The position numbers and the translations under genes are program-made. The notes under the pieces are model-generated. The model had not been told where the DNA came from. It was given only the letters and a program-made list of their open reading frames with translations, and did not search any database. A DNA stretch of 36,910 bases from a virus. Positions 14,738 through 21,274 of this stretch are shown in pieces (the stretch's first letter is position 1; each line of letters begins with the position of its first letter). Where the stretch lies: IMG/VR virus record IMGVR_UViG_3300044756_000031, positions 1-36,910 of that record; one strand, 5' to 3'.

Positions 14738-15313
14738 ATGGTCACACCCCTCATAAACATGCCTATGCCGACGGGCTCTAGACTCACGGTCATGCCCGGT
14801 ATCGGCACGCGTGACCTGTCCCCCGCTCAAGTCGAGCGGGTGCGCGCGGCCGTCAAAGCGCTGTGGCAGACCGGCAAGTTCGCCACAAAGACCGCGATGG
14901 CTGTCGCAGCCAAGGTCTACCAGGCGCAGATCTCCAACCTGATCAACGACGTGCCGATGGGCCTGGCCTTCCCGACGGCCGAGAAAATCTCACGTAATCT
15001 GCTGAAAAAGGACGTTCGCGCTGTCATCGGCGACGCGAACGCGCCTCCGCCGAACAAAGAAGAAGTCGACTACGCGATCGAGATGGCAACCAAGGGCCAG
15101 GTGCCACTTGAGGCCATCCAGTCCGTCATGCGCCGGGTCCCGCGCTCGTCGCCCCACGACCGCTGGGAATGGCTGGCGATGTTTAGGGGGGCTGGCATCA
15201 GCGAGCTAGGCAAGCAAAAGCGTGCCCGCAAGCAAGCCGCGTTAGAGGCTGAAGAAGACGCAATCGAGCCGGCCCCGCGCACAAAGCGCAAGGCTGCTGG
15301 CGACGACGACTAG
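14738..15313 (+). CDS. HTH-containing phage regulator (repressor candidate)
   Basis: A 191-aa protein. ATG 14738 was chosen; a GTG at 14702 lies upstream of the predicted transcription start, and ATGs at 14759, 14765 and 14792 remain possible because no clear ribosome-binding site is seen. After a short leader, residues about 28-90 form a helical domain with a probable helix-turn-helix (KTAMAVAAKVYQAQISNLIN, then a helix FPTAEKISRNLL). A second helical domain follows (EEVDYAIEMATKG...HDRWEWLAMF), then a charged tail. No S24 peptidase motif is present, so it is not a CI/LexA-type self-cleaving repressor. Its position beside O1 and the divergent promoters makes it the likely lysis/lysogeny regulator. 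Confidence 0.7.
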   Translation: MVTPLINMPMPTGSRLTVMPGIGTRDLSPAQVERVRAAVKALWQTGKFATKTAMAVAAKVYQAQISNLINDVPMGLAFPTAEKISRNLLKKDVRAVIGDANAPPPNKEEVDYAIEMATKGQVPLEAIQSVMRRVPRSSPHDRWEWLAMFRGAGISELGKQKRARKQAALEAEEDAIEPAPRTKRKAAGDDD

Positions 15314-15361
15314 CCTGATTCCGGCCTAAACCCGGCCATAATCAGCCTTGTCGCTTTTCTC

Positions 15362-15389
15362 TTGCCAACGCCATATTCATAATTATGAT
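15362..15389 (+). promoter_or_regulatory. Predicted second rightward promoter
   Basis: TTGCCA (15362-15367), a 16-bp spacer and TATGAT (15384-15389). It lies in the 83-bp gap after the regulator gene and would start near 15396, right at the ATG 15397, giving a leaderless or very short-leader mRNA for the small-gene operon. The -10 overlaps the palindrome 15377-15388. Confidence 0.45.
15377..15388. promoter_or_regulatory. Operator-like palindrome O2
   Basis: Perfect 12-bp palindrome TCATAATTATGA sharing the ATAATTAT core with O1 (14706-14717). It overlaps the -10 of the second rightward promoter and one alternative ATG (15385). Together with O1 it suggests one regulator controls three promoters. 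Confidence 0.55.
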
Positions 15390-15396
15390 TGTACCC

Positions 15397-15639
15397 ATGA
15401 ACGACGACGACATGGAGACGTTCGAGATGAACCAACTGGCCCAAGACGAGGCGGCCGAGATTGCGGAGGCCAACGACGACTGCGCCCCGTTCCCGTGGAA
15501 TCTGGTCAAGCGCAAGGCGCCGGTGGAGTCGCACGCCGAGCGCATTGCCAAACTTCGCAACGCTGCCGAGGCCGAGCACATCGCGGCGCATGCGGAGCGC
15601 AGCGCCCAGCTCCTTGGGTTGAAAGAAGGCTCGTCGTGA
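15397..15639 (+). CDS. Small acidic protein, first gene of the rightward operon
   Basis: An 80-aa protein (84 aa if ATG 15385, inside the palindrome, is used). It is rich in Asp/Glu/Ala and helical: MNDDDMETFEMNQLAQDEAAEIAEAND, abbreviated here to its acidic start, then a DCAPFPWNLVKRKAP linker and a helix with RIAKLRNAAEAEHIAAH. Acidic small proteins like this can act as DNA mimics or antirepressors, but there is no specific support. Its stop overlaps the next GTG (GTGA). Confidence 0.65.
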   Translation: MNDDDMETFEMNQLAQDEAAEIAEANDDCAPFPWNLVKRKAPVESHAERIAKLRNAAEAEHIAAHAERSAQLLGLKEGSS

Positions 15640-15968
15640 GCCCGCACACCAGGCAGCAGATGAAGTGGATTGACGACTACGGCGAGGTCGTGCGTCTCGC
15701 GCATTACCTCGTAAACGAGTCCGACGAGTGGGATCACCTTTCGGCAAGCCACAAGCTCGTCGAGCTTCTCAACTACCTGGAGAAGCCCTGGCACTACGAC
15801 GAGGATTACCAGCTGATGACGCACAAGATGTTTCGCTGCGACGACTGTCAAACGGTTTGCGAGGTCGAGACTGAGGAGCAGGGCGAGAAGGCCGAAGCCG
15901 GCGACAAGCAGCGCTGCGCCGACTGCGATGAAGAGCGCCGAGCAGAAGCCATGGCGGGTGCCGAATGA
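15636..15968 (+). CDS. Zinc-ribbon small protein
   Basis: A 110-aa protein with GTG at 15636 overlapping the previous TGA. The N-terminal half is helical (MKWIDDYGEVVRLAHYLVNE, SASHKLVELLNYLEKPW). The C-terminal half has FRCDDCQTVC and, after an acidic spacer, QRCADCDEER, a CxxC-CxxC pair that can bind one zinc. The zinc ribbon may contact DNA or protein. The stop overlaps the next ATG. Confidence 0.7.
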   Translation: MSPHTRQQMKWIDDYGEVVRLAHYLVNESDEWDHLSASHKLVELLNYLEKPWHYDEDYQLMTHKMFRCDDCQTVCEVETEEQGEKAEAGDKQRCADCDEERRAEAMAGAE

Positions 15969-16111
15969 CCCGCCTCTCCCGCACCACCTCCCTCCGCGCC
16001 GGCATCCTCTGCGTGCGCATGGCGAGGCTGGTCTCGAATAGAGATCCGGAGTTGGCGACTCGCCTCTACGGATACGCGTGGGAAGCGTTCACGGCGTGGA
16101 GTCAGACATGA
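15965..16111 (+). CDS. 48-residue small protein bridging two genes
   Basis: ATG 15965 overlaps the TGA of the zinc-ribbon gene and its TGA (16109-16111) overlaps ATG 16108 of the next gene, ATGA at both ends. The peptide is basic and helical: MTRLSRTTSLRAG, then MARLVSNRDPELATRLYGYA, ending AFTAWSQT. The double coupling argues it is a real gene. No family is recognised. Confidence 0.6.
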   Translation: MTRLSRTTSLRAGILCVRMARLVSNRDPELATRLYGYAWEAFTAWSQT

Positions 16112-16314
16112 GCGGTGTTGGTTTCCGCGAACGACTGGTGATTGCGCTCTTCGGGCTTAGCCCCGGCGCGGAGGCCGAGTTCTGTGCGCAGGTGGCGCAG
16201 AGGACAGCAAACGAGTGCTGCAAGCAGTGGGGGCACCAACCCAACTACGACTGCCGCCACAACATCAGCGTTACTGGAATGCATTGCATTCGATGCGGGG
16301 AGCTTTGCAAATGA
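16108..16314 (+). CDS. Small Cys-rich protein
   Basis: A 68-aa protein whose ATG at 16108 overlaps the preceding stop (an upstream in-frame start at 16078 is rejected). It has FRERLVIALFGLSPG, then ECCKQW, YDCRHN and a C-terminal HCIRCGELCK. The six Cys and His could bind one zinc. Function is unknown. The stop overlaps the next ATG. Confidence 0.65.
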   Translation: MSGVGFRERLVIALFGLSPGAEAEFCAQVAQRTANECCKQWGHQPNYDCRHNISVTGMHCIRCGELCK

Positions 16315-16610
16315 AACCAGAGTCCAACGTCATCGACTTTGCGAGCCTCGCGCGCGCCCGCAAGGTCCGCTTCATCATTCAAGCCCTGAGCGCCTGGTGT
16401 CGTGAGTACCAGCCGAAGAGCGAGGCGTCCTTGCTGGCAGTCGCCAAGTCTCTGACGCCCGACGGCCGCGCCATCGTCGACACCATGGCCCACAAGCTCA
16501 TGAAGACGAAAGCTCCGAGGCCGAGCTCCGAGACGACCTGGGCGCAAGTCATCGAAGAGTTGGAGTCGCGCGCGGACCAGGCCCACGACGCGGCGGAAGG
16601 TGTGGAATGA
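16311..16610 (+). CDS. Small helical hypothetical protein
   Basis: A 99-aa protein with ATG at 16311 (ATGA overlap). Mostly helical: NVIDFASLARARKVRFIIQA, then LLAVAKSLTPDGRAIVDTMA and an acidic helical end. No catalytic motif. It is coupled to both neighbours. Function is unknown. Confidence 0.6.
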   Translation: MKPESNVIDFASLARARKVRFIIQALSAWCREYQPKSEASLLAVAKSLTPDGRAIVDTMAHKLMKTKAPRPSSETTWAQVIEELESRADQAHDAAEGVE

Positions 16611-16882
16611 AGACGCCGGGACAGAAGGCGTACGAGTGCGCGACTGTGGAAATGCTCACGGCGCGAGCTTGTCCGTGGTCACAACTGGACATCGGCAGCC
16701 ACGCAGCCTGGGAGCGCGTCGCCGTCGCTGCGAAGGCGCCAGAACCTAAGAGCTACGGGCAAATTATCTGCGAGCTCAATGATGAGATTTGGGCCGAGCA
16801 GGGCCCAAACACTCAAGCGTCTTGGGAGAGAGACGCCGAGGCCGTCATCGAAGAATTCAAACGCCGCGAGGGAATCAAATGA
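16607..16882 (+). CDS. Small protein with two W-E-R motifs
   Basis: A 91-aa protein with ATG at 16607 (ATGA overlap). It contains CPWSQLDIGSHAAWERVAVAA and later NTQASWERDAEAVIEEF. The PW-x-x-L-x-x-x-x-x-x-AWERVA pattern is common in small phage-encoded proteins of unknown role, and a second copy of the (A/S)WER half occurs 40 residues on, suggesting an internal duplication. Coupled to both neighbours. Confidence 0.65.
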   Translation: MKTPGQKAYECATVEMLTARACPWSQLDIGSHAAWERVAVAAKAPEPKSYGQIICELNDEIWAEQGPNTQASWERDAEAVIEEFKRREGIK

Positions 16883-17229
16883 GCGCGCAACCATCAACAC
16901 CGACAACCCACATCGCCGCAATCATTACGGCATTACATGGGCGCCCCGTCCAGGTCATCTACCCGCCGTCGGATTCGGAACTCTTCGAGCGCGCCTTCGT
17001 TGCCTACGCGCAAGTGCGCTGGCCGGAAGAGCACGAGGACACCGACGCCATCATGAACGCGGCGCGGCAGGCCGTGCGCGAGCTGCACGGGCGCCTCCGC
17101 TACATGCATGAGGAATTTGCGCGGTTGAAGGCGGAACTAAGCGCCGAGCGCCGACTCAAGCAGCAGGCGTTGGACGCGTGGGACGAGCAGGCGGAGGAGT
17201 TGGCCCAACTCAAGAAGAGCCATCGCTGA
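16879..17229 (+). CDS. Small protein with C-terminal coiled coil
   Basis: A 116-aa protein with ATG at 16879 (ATGA overlap). The N-terminal half is mixed (THIAAIITALHGRPVQVIYPP), and the second half is a long helix or coiled coil (RLRYMHEEFARLKAELSAER then LKQQALDAWDEQAEELAQLK). It likely oligomerises. Function is unknown. Its stop abuts ATG 17229 (TGATG). Confidence 0.6.
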   Translation: MSAQPSTPTTHIAAIITALHGRPVQVIYPPSDSELFERAFVAYAQVRWPEEHEDTDAIMNAARQAVRELHGRLRYMHEEFARLKAELSAERRLKQQALDAWDEQAEELAQLKKSHR

Positions 17230-17477
17230 TGGGCTCGCACTGGCCCTACGAGCGCCTCCACGAGGCCGCCTTCGACCGGCAGCAGGACAGCTGTGGTCAG
17301 GGGACCGGGAAGCTGTACACGCCGGCCCCGCCAATCCTCCTACCGCGCCCACCCTGCTCCATCACTCCGCTCTGCCAGCTCAGAAACTTTCATCTGAACG
17401 ATTGTGACATTGAAAAGCTTGAACTTGTTTTCCAGCCTTACTCAGAACAACCCAAACCTATCAAGAGACCAAAAATC
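17229..17477 (+). other. In-frame extension or leader before the SSB-like gene
   Basis: An ATG at 17229 (TGATG with the previous stop) opens a frame that runs without stop into the SSB-like protein, which would add 83 residues (MGSHWPYERLHEAAFDRQQD... PPCSITPLCQ). The second half (about 17380-17477) is markedly AT-rich and looks non-coding. Either the SSB-like protein has an N-terminal extension, or this is a separate short translated leader carrying a regulatory region. No clear promoter was recognised. Confidence 0.4.
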
Positions 17478-17933
17478 ATGGAACTCCTTCCCGAAAAGCC
17501 CACTGCCAACGACCCGGCCAGCAACAAATGGTTCTGGTACAACGTCGGCGACGAAATCGAAGGCCTCTATTTCGACTACGACCCGGAGGTCAAAAACGGC
17601 AGCTTCATCAAACCGCAGCTCACCCTCAAGACGCCGACGGGCAAGAAGTTCGTGGACGTCCCGAACGACTTGAAGCGCCGTATCGACGGTCCGGCCACTC
17701 GTGGTGAGCTCGAGAACAAATGGATGCGCCTTCGCTTCATCGAAGAGAAGGACATCAAGGGCCGCGAGCACCCGGCGAAAATCATCAAGGTCGAAGTGTT
17801 TGCCTCTCAGGCTGAGGCGGGCCAACCGAAGCCCGCGCAGCATCGCACCATCCAGGCGCCCCAGCGCGAGCCCGGCGACGACAGCGAAGAGGACCCCTTC
17901 GAGAAGCACGACAAGGCGGTTGGGCAGCGGTGA
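17478..17933 (+). CDS. Single-stranded DNA-binding-like protein
   Basis: A 151-aa protein from ATG 17478 (a longer form from 17229 is possible). It starts MELLPEKPTANDPASNKWFW and shows an OB-fold-like pattern (GDEIEGLYFDYDPEVKNG, FIKPQLTLKTPTGKKFV, a WMRLRFIEEKDIKGREHPAK strand-loop-strand). The tail is acidic and ends near DDSEEDPFEKHD, recalling the acidic C-terminal tip of SSB proteins (DDDIPF), which recruits replication partners. It probably coats single-stranded phage DNA during replication or recombination. The fold call is from pattern, not alignment. Confidence 0.65.
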   Translation: MELLPEKPTANDPASNKWFWYNVGDEIEGLYFDYDPEVKNGSFIKPQLTLKTPTGKKFVDVPNDLKRRIDGPATRGELENKWMRLRFIEEKDIKGREHPAKIIKVEVFASQAEAGQPKPAQHRTIQAPQREPGDDSEEDPFEKHDKAVGQR

Positions 17934-17942
17934 CCAGCCACG

Positions 17943-17985
17943 AAACGCACGACGCTGGCCACGAGCGGGTCCGCGTCGTGCGTTT
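17943..17985 (+). repeat. 13-bp perfect inverted repeat between the SSB-like and HNH genes
   Basis: AAACGCACGACGC (17943-17955) pairs perfectly with GCGTCGTGCGTTT (17973-17985) around a 17-nt loop. It lies just after the SSB-like stop, inside the possible GTG-started N-terminus of the HNH gene. The TTT end is short, so it may be a weak terminator, an mRNA-stabilising hairpin, or an insertion-site remnant. Confidence 0.65.
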
Positions 17986-18010
17986 GCCTGGGTGCGGTCA
18001 CGGAGACGCA

Positions 18011-18493
18011 ATGAAGCCTATCGAGCAAAAGCGAGTCGGCGGCCGGTTCGCGCCGATGCACGGCAAGAGCGCCAAGGCGAAGGATGGTAGTCTCGGAGTG
18101 TACGAGGTTTGGCGCGCGATGCGCCGCCGCTGTCTCAACCCGAACGACAAGGGCTATTATCTTTATGGAGCTCGCGGCATTTCGATTTGTGAACGGTGGA
18201 GCTCGTTCACGGCGTTCGAGGCCGACATGGGCGAGCGTCCGCCCAACACGTCAATCGATCGCATCAACAACAACGGCAACTACGAGCCTGGCAACTGCCG
18301 ATGGGCCACGCCGGCGCAGCAGCAAACGAACACGCGGCGCAACAGGCTGTTGACGCTCGAGGGTCGCACGATGAACTACGCAGAGTGGGCGCAGGAGCTT
18401 GGTGTGAGGCGGGGCCAGATCCGTCGGTGGGCCGTTGCTGGGTGGACGACTGAGATGATGGTGGCCGAGGCCGCGAGAAGGGCAAAGCGATGA
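18011..18493 (+). CDS. HNH-type endonuclease with C-terminal HTH (free-standing)
   Basis: A 160-aa protein. ATG 18011 with its own GGAG six bases upstream was preferred over a GTG at 17930 that overlaps the SSB-like stop but contains the hairpin. The core YEVWRAMRRRCLNPND ... YLYGARGISICERW ... TSIDRINNNGNYEPGNCRWAT is typical of small phage HNH/homing-type endonucleases with a beta-beta-alpha metal fold (the R-I-N/D-N-x-G-x-Y-x-P-x-NCRWAT signature). The C-terminus carries an HTH-like MNYAEWAQELGVRRGQIRRW. Such genes spread as free-standing homing elements. The stop overlaps the next ATG. Confidence 0.8.
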   Translation: MKPIEQKRVGGRFAPMHGKSAKAKDGSLGVYEVWRAMRRRCLNPNDKGYYLYGARGISICERWSSFTAFEADMGERPPNTSIDRINNNGNYEPGNCRWATPAQQQTNTRRNRLLTLEGRTMNYAEWAQELGVRRGQIRRWAVAGWTTEMMVAEAARRAKR

Positions 18494-18966
18494 GCACCTG
18501 TATCAACGCAGACCAAAGTGGCTTCTGTCCGTGTTGTCACGAGGCTAATCGCTTGCTTGCCGCTTCGGAGGAGAAGTCGGCGGTGCTGGAGCGGGACCTT
18601 GCAGAGCAACAGGACTACTCGCGCAAGATCGAGAAGACGATGGGGGCCGCCCTGGCCGCGCAGAAGGCAGCCGAGGGCGAGTGTGATGTGGAGCGCGAAA
18701 GAGCGGAGGACTGGAAGCGCTTACACGACGCCCGCATCGAGGCGTACCGCGTACTTGTTGAAGCGCACAACGCGGCGGTCTTTGCGCAGAAGGCAGCCGA
18801 GAGCAAAGTCAGCGGCGTCGAGCGAGCGCTCCAGTTGCTGACCGCTCGCGACCCCGTCGTTTTGCACCCGTCGGTGATGCTCGACCTGTACCGAATGGTC
18901 ATCGACACGATTAGGGAACGCCTCGCCCCGCAGGCCCCCGCCGCCCCGGAAGGAAGTGGCAAGTGA
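18490..18966 (+). CDS. Coiled-coil protein with N-terminal Cys cluster
   Basis: A 158-aa protein with ATG at 18490 (ATGA overlap). It starts STCINADQSGFCPCCHEANR, a CPCCH metal-binding-like hook. Residues about 25-110 form a coiled coil (ERDLAEQQDYSRKIEKT, AEGECDVERERAEDWKRL). A repeated AAQKAAE / FAQKAAES unit is present. The C-terminal helix includes LDLYRMVIDTIRERLAP. Function is unknown. Confidence 0.65.
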   Translation: MSTCINADQSGFCPCCHEANRLLAASEEKSAVLERDLAEQQDYSRKIEKTMGAALAAQKAAEGECDVERERAEDWKRLHDARIEAYRVLVEAHNAAVFAQKAAESKVSGVERALQLLTARDPVVLHPSVMLDLYRMVIDTIRERLAPQAPAAPEGSGK

Positions 18967-19172
18967 AGTGGCCGCCGAAAACAGTCTGGGCGGTTGTTGC
19001 TGATGATCCAGCCATCGGCAGCGTCTGGACCATCAAGACCACGCAGACACTGGCCCGCGAGTCCCTGCTCAACGCTCCCGGCGCTGGACGTCGTTGGAGT
19101 ATTCACAAGTACGTTCTCACCCCCAAGCGCAAGGCGAAGAAGAGGCCGGGGACGGGAGGCGGGTCAAAGTGA
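18963..19172 (+). CDS. Small basic protein
   Basis: A 69-aa protein with GTG at 18963 (GTGA overlap). It starts VKWPPKTVWAVVADDPAIGS, with beta-like strands, and ends in a Lys/Arg-rich tail (YVLTPKRKAKKRPG). The basic tail suggests nucleic acid contact. Stop overlaps the next GTG. Confidence 0.6.
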   Translation: MKWPPKTVWAVVADDPAIGSVWTIKTTQTLARESLLNAPGAGRRWSIHKYVLTPKRKAKKRPGTGGGSK

Positions 19173-19480
19173 GCGACTACACCATCGACACCATCAAAGA
19201 AGCGTTCGAGGCGGCCGACCGAACCGGCATCCCTCAAATCATCAAAGAAGGTTCCGTCGTTCGACTGGTCATTCACCCGACGCGTGGCGTCGTCGCTGAG
19301 TGCGACCAATGCAAGCACCTGCGGCACGTCGCAGCTGGCGCCGAGCATGTGGCCAAGGTCTGGCGAGAGAAAGCCGCAATGCTTCAAAACGAGCTAGACA
19401 TCCTCAAACAGAATCCGCACCTGTTGCGCAAGCGCCGCTCAAAGAAGCGGACCCCGGACGCGGGGAGGGGGAGCAAGTGA
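19169..19480 (+). CDS. Small protein with CDQCKH hook
   Basis: A 103-aa protein with GTG at 19169 (GTGA overlap; a longer upstream start is rejected). It has TIDTIKEAFEAADRTG, then beta strands (SVVRLVIHPTRGVVAECDQC), a CDQCKHLRH motif and a coiled-coil-like helix (EKAAMLQNELDILKQN) with a basic end. A metal-binding role is possible. Function is unknown. Confidence 0.6.
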   Translation: MSDYTIDTIKEAFEAADRTGIPQIIKEGSVVRLVIHPTRGVVAECDQCKHLRHVAAGAEHVAKVWREKAAMLQNELDILKQNPHLLRKRRSKKRTPDAGRGSK

Positions 19481-20160
19481 GCGAGTGCAGATGCAGGGAG
19501 GGCGCGCTCTCCAGCGAATGCGCCTTGTGCGCCGAAGATCGCGGCTATCAGCGCGGGCTCGCCGAACGAGACGCGGAGGTGGCGAGCAAGCTCGAACGGC
19601 TGGAGCAATCGCTCGTCGACAAGGCCAAGCACGACGCAACTACGCCGTGGGTTCATTTGGAGCGAGCTGCGGGCGTTCGCCTGGCAATGACGGCCCTCGC
19701 CGCCACGGGGGCGAAGCCCAGCGCAAAGACTTTGGAGACGAAACCGACGGGGACGGACCGGAGTAGCGGCCGGTATGCATCGAATGATGGCCTCGTCGAT
19801 CGCGCTACCTCGCGCCCGGCCGAGGCTCCGAAAGAGCCGGGCACTTGCCTCTGCGACTTGTCGTGCATCCACATGACGGTCAAGGGCTGCCTATGCGGCT
19901 GTCCGCTGCACGGCATCGCCCCCGGCACTTCACCCCGCGCCGAGCCGGTCGAGGCGGAGCTTGAGATGCTGCGCGCGAAATTGAAGCGCGAGCCGTTCAG
20001 CGTGATCGACGAACTGCAAATCTACATTCAGGCCCAACGGGCCTTGGCCTCGGCGGAGACGGTGCGGGCGGTGGCCGACTTTGTGGAAGACCTGCACATC
20101 GACATCAATCGCGGCGAGGTCGTTGATGCGATTCGCGCGTGGAAGAAAGGCGGACGCTGA
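19477..20160 (+). CDS. Cys-rich protein with helical C-terminus
   Basis: A 227-aa protein with GTG at 19477 (GTGA overlap). It begins VSECRCREGALSSECALCAED, followed by a helical RGLAERDAEVASKLERLEQS. A long low-complexity linker leads to a second Cys cluster (GTCLCDLSCIHMTVKGCLCG, then CPLHG). A C-terminal helical domain (EFSVIDELQIY-like, AVADFVEDLHIDI) ends it. Two Cys clusters could each bind metal. No family recognised. It is the largest gene of the small-gene block before int. Confidence 0.65.
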   Translation: MSECRCREGALSSECALCAEDRGYQRGLAERDAEVASKLERLEQSLVDKAKHDATTPWVHLERAAGVRLAMTALAATGAKPSAKTLETKPTGTDRSSGRYASNDGLVDRATSRPAEAPKEPGTCLCDLSCIHMTVKGCLCGCPLHGIAPGTSPRAEPVEAELEMLRAKLKREPFSVIDELQIYIQAQRALASAETVRAVADFVEDLHIDINRGEVVDAIRAWKKGGR

Positions 20161-20339
20161 TGTCTGAATTGCCGACGGTGGTTTATTACGTGATTGGCCC
20201 GTACGGCTGGGTGTTCTCCGACGACTACGCGAAGCTGCGGCGAGAGTATGGCCGGCTCCGTGTCTATCGGTCCAAGCTCGACCCGCAAACGCGGAAGGAT
20301 GACGAGGGTGACGTGCGCAAAGAATGGTGCGGCCGATGA
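20160..20339 (+). CDS. 59-residue small protein
   Basis: ATG 20160 forms TGATG with the preceding stop. The protein starts MSELPTVVYYVIGPYGWVFSD and is basic and helical in its second half (AKLRREYGRLRVYRSKLDP). Function is unknown. Stop overlaps the 16-codon mini-ORF. Confidence 0.55.
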   Translation: MSELPTVVYYVIGPYGWVFSDDYAKLRREYGRLRVYRSKLDPQTRKDDEGDVRKEWCGR

Positions 20340-20386
20340 CCCCGCACGCGCAGTGGGACGCCCTGGCTTCAGAGGTGACGCGATGA
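20336..20386 (+). CDS. 16-residue mini-ORF coupled at both ends
   Basis: ATG 20336 overlaps the previous TGA and its own TGA overlaps ATG 20383 (ATGA both times). The encoded peptide MTPHAQWDALASEVTR is too short to fold alone; it may serve to pass ribosomes across a gap between two genes (translational bridge) or be a remnant of a PW-x-x-L type gene. Confidence 0.5.
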   Translation: MTPHAQWDALASEVTR

Positions 20387-20637
20387 ACTGTAAGCATTGC
20401 GGCATAAAGCTAGAGTTCCACCCCGAGTTGCTCGGCAACGAACAGATCTACGAGCCGGGTGGCAATTGGGGTGGCGCCACCATCCACACCGTCGAACGCT
20501 GTAGAGACGCCCTCGCCGCCGAGTACCGGAGGATGCGGGAGGCGTTGGAAGTCATCGCGACGTGTCCGCCTGAAGCGGTGCACCTCATGCCGCTCGCCGC
20601 TCAGGCTGCGCTCCGGGGCGCGAAGGGGGAGCCATGA
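20383..20637 (+). CDS. Small protein with N-terminal CKHCG
   Basis: An 84-aa protein with ATG at 20383. The start MNCKHCGIKLEFHPELLGNE is followed by a GGNWGG segment and a HTVERCRDALAAEYRRMREA helix. The N-terminal knuckle plus Cys in ERCRD may bind zinc. Function is unknown; coupled to both neighbours. Confidence 0.65.
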   Translation: MNCKHCGIKLEFHPELLGNEQIYEPGGNWGGATIHTVERCRDALAAEYRRMREALEVIATCPPEAVHLMPLAAQAALRGAKGEP

Positions 20638-20903
20638 AAACGTGGAAGGAGCACCTGAAGCTGCTGGTGTGGATGGCCTCGCCGTCCTCGAAGTTCAGCA
20701 ACGCTGAAAACCGTGAGGCCATCCGCGCCGCGCTAGAGGGTCACGACGCGATGGCGCGCGCGCTCTTGGCGGTGGAGTGGAGCGGCACGATCGACGGCGG
20801 GTTCAGGTGCCCAGAGTGCGGCCGAAGCCAGCGCTATGGGCACCTCGACGACTGCGCCCTTGGCCTGGCCCTCCGCGCTGCCGGTGTGCTCGAGGGGCCG
20901 TGA
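20634..20903 (+). CDS. Small protein with CPECG knuckle
   Basis: An 89-aa protein with ATG at 20634 (ATGA). It starts MKTWKEHLKLLVWMASPSSK, has a helical middle (AIRAALEGHDAMARALLAVE), then FRCPECGRSQRYGHLDDCAL, a CxxC-x-H-x-C pattern that can bind zinc, a type widespread in phage small proteins. The TGA overlaps the xis GTG. Confidence 0.65.
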   Translation: MKTWKEHLKLLVWMASPSSKFSNAENREAIRAALEGHDAMARALLAVEWSGTIDGGFRCPECGRSQRYGHLDDCALGLALRAAGVLEGP

Positions 20904-21274
20904 GCGCCCTGCGCCTCCTCTCCCCTCGCGACATTGCGCACGCCCTTGGGGTGTCGCGTTCGTACGCCTACGAGCTGGCCTCGCAGATGAGGCACCATAA
21001 GATTGGCCGCCTCCTCCGCGTCACCGAAGACGACTTCCGCGCGTGGCTCGCCTCCACTACCCTGCCCTCGTGCACCTCCTCCGTCGCGGACGAGTCTACT
21101 ATCTCGCGTGGTACGAAGACGGCCACAAGCACCGCGAGTCCACGGGGCTCACGGACAAGAAGGCAGCCGAAATCGCGTACCGAAAAAAGCAACGCGAGCT
21201 CGCGGATCCGGCCCATCACGCCGCGCACGAGGCCACCGTGCGATCTGCTGCCGAGCGATTTCTCGAAGAACTAG
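20900..21274 (+). CDS. Excisionase-like HTH protein overlapping int
   Basis: A 124-aa ORF from GTG 20900 (GTGA overlap). Residues 6-50 (LLSPRDIAHALGVSRSYAYE, KIGRLLRVTEDDFRAWLAS) match an HTH_17/excisionase-like winged helix: helix-turn-helix, a conserved basic wing and a final F-x-x-WL. From about residue 52 the sequence overlaps int in another frame by up to 232 nt and becomes low-complexity. The shorter functional product may be the HTH part, and the tail may simply be read-through to the next stop. It would direct excision or help Int bind attP. The int frame is -1 relative to this gene. Confidence 0.6.
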   Translation: MSALRLLSPRDIAHALGVSRSYAYELASQMRHHKIGRLLRVTEDDFRAWLASTTLPSCTSSVADESTISRGTKTATSTASPRGSRTRRQPKSRTEKSNASSRIRPITPRTRPPCDLLPSDFSKN

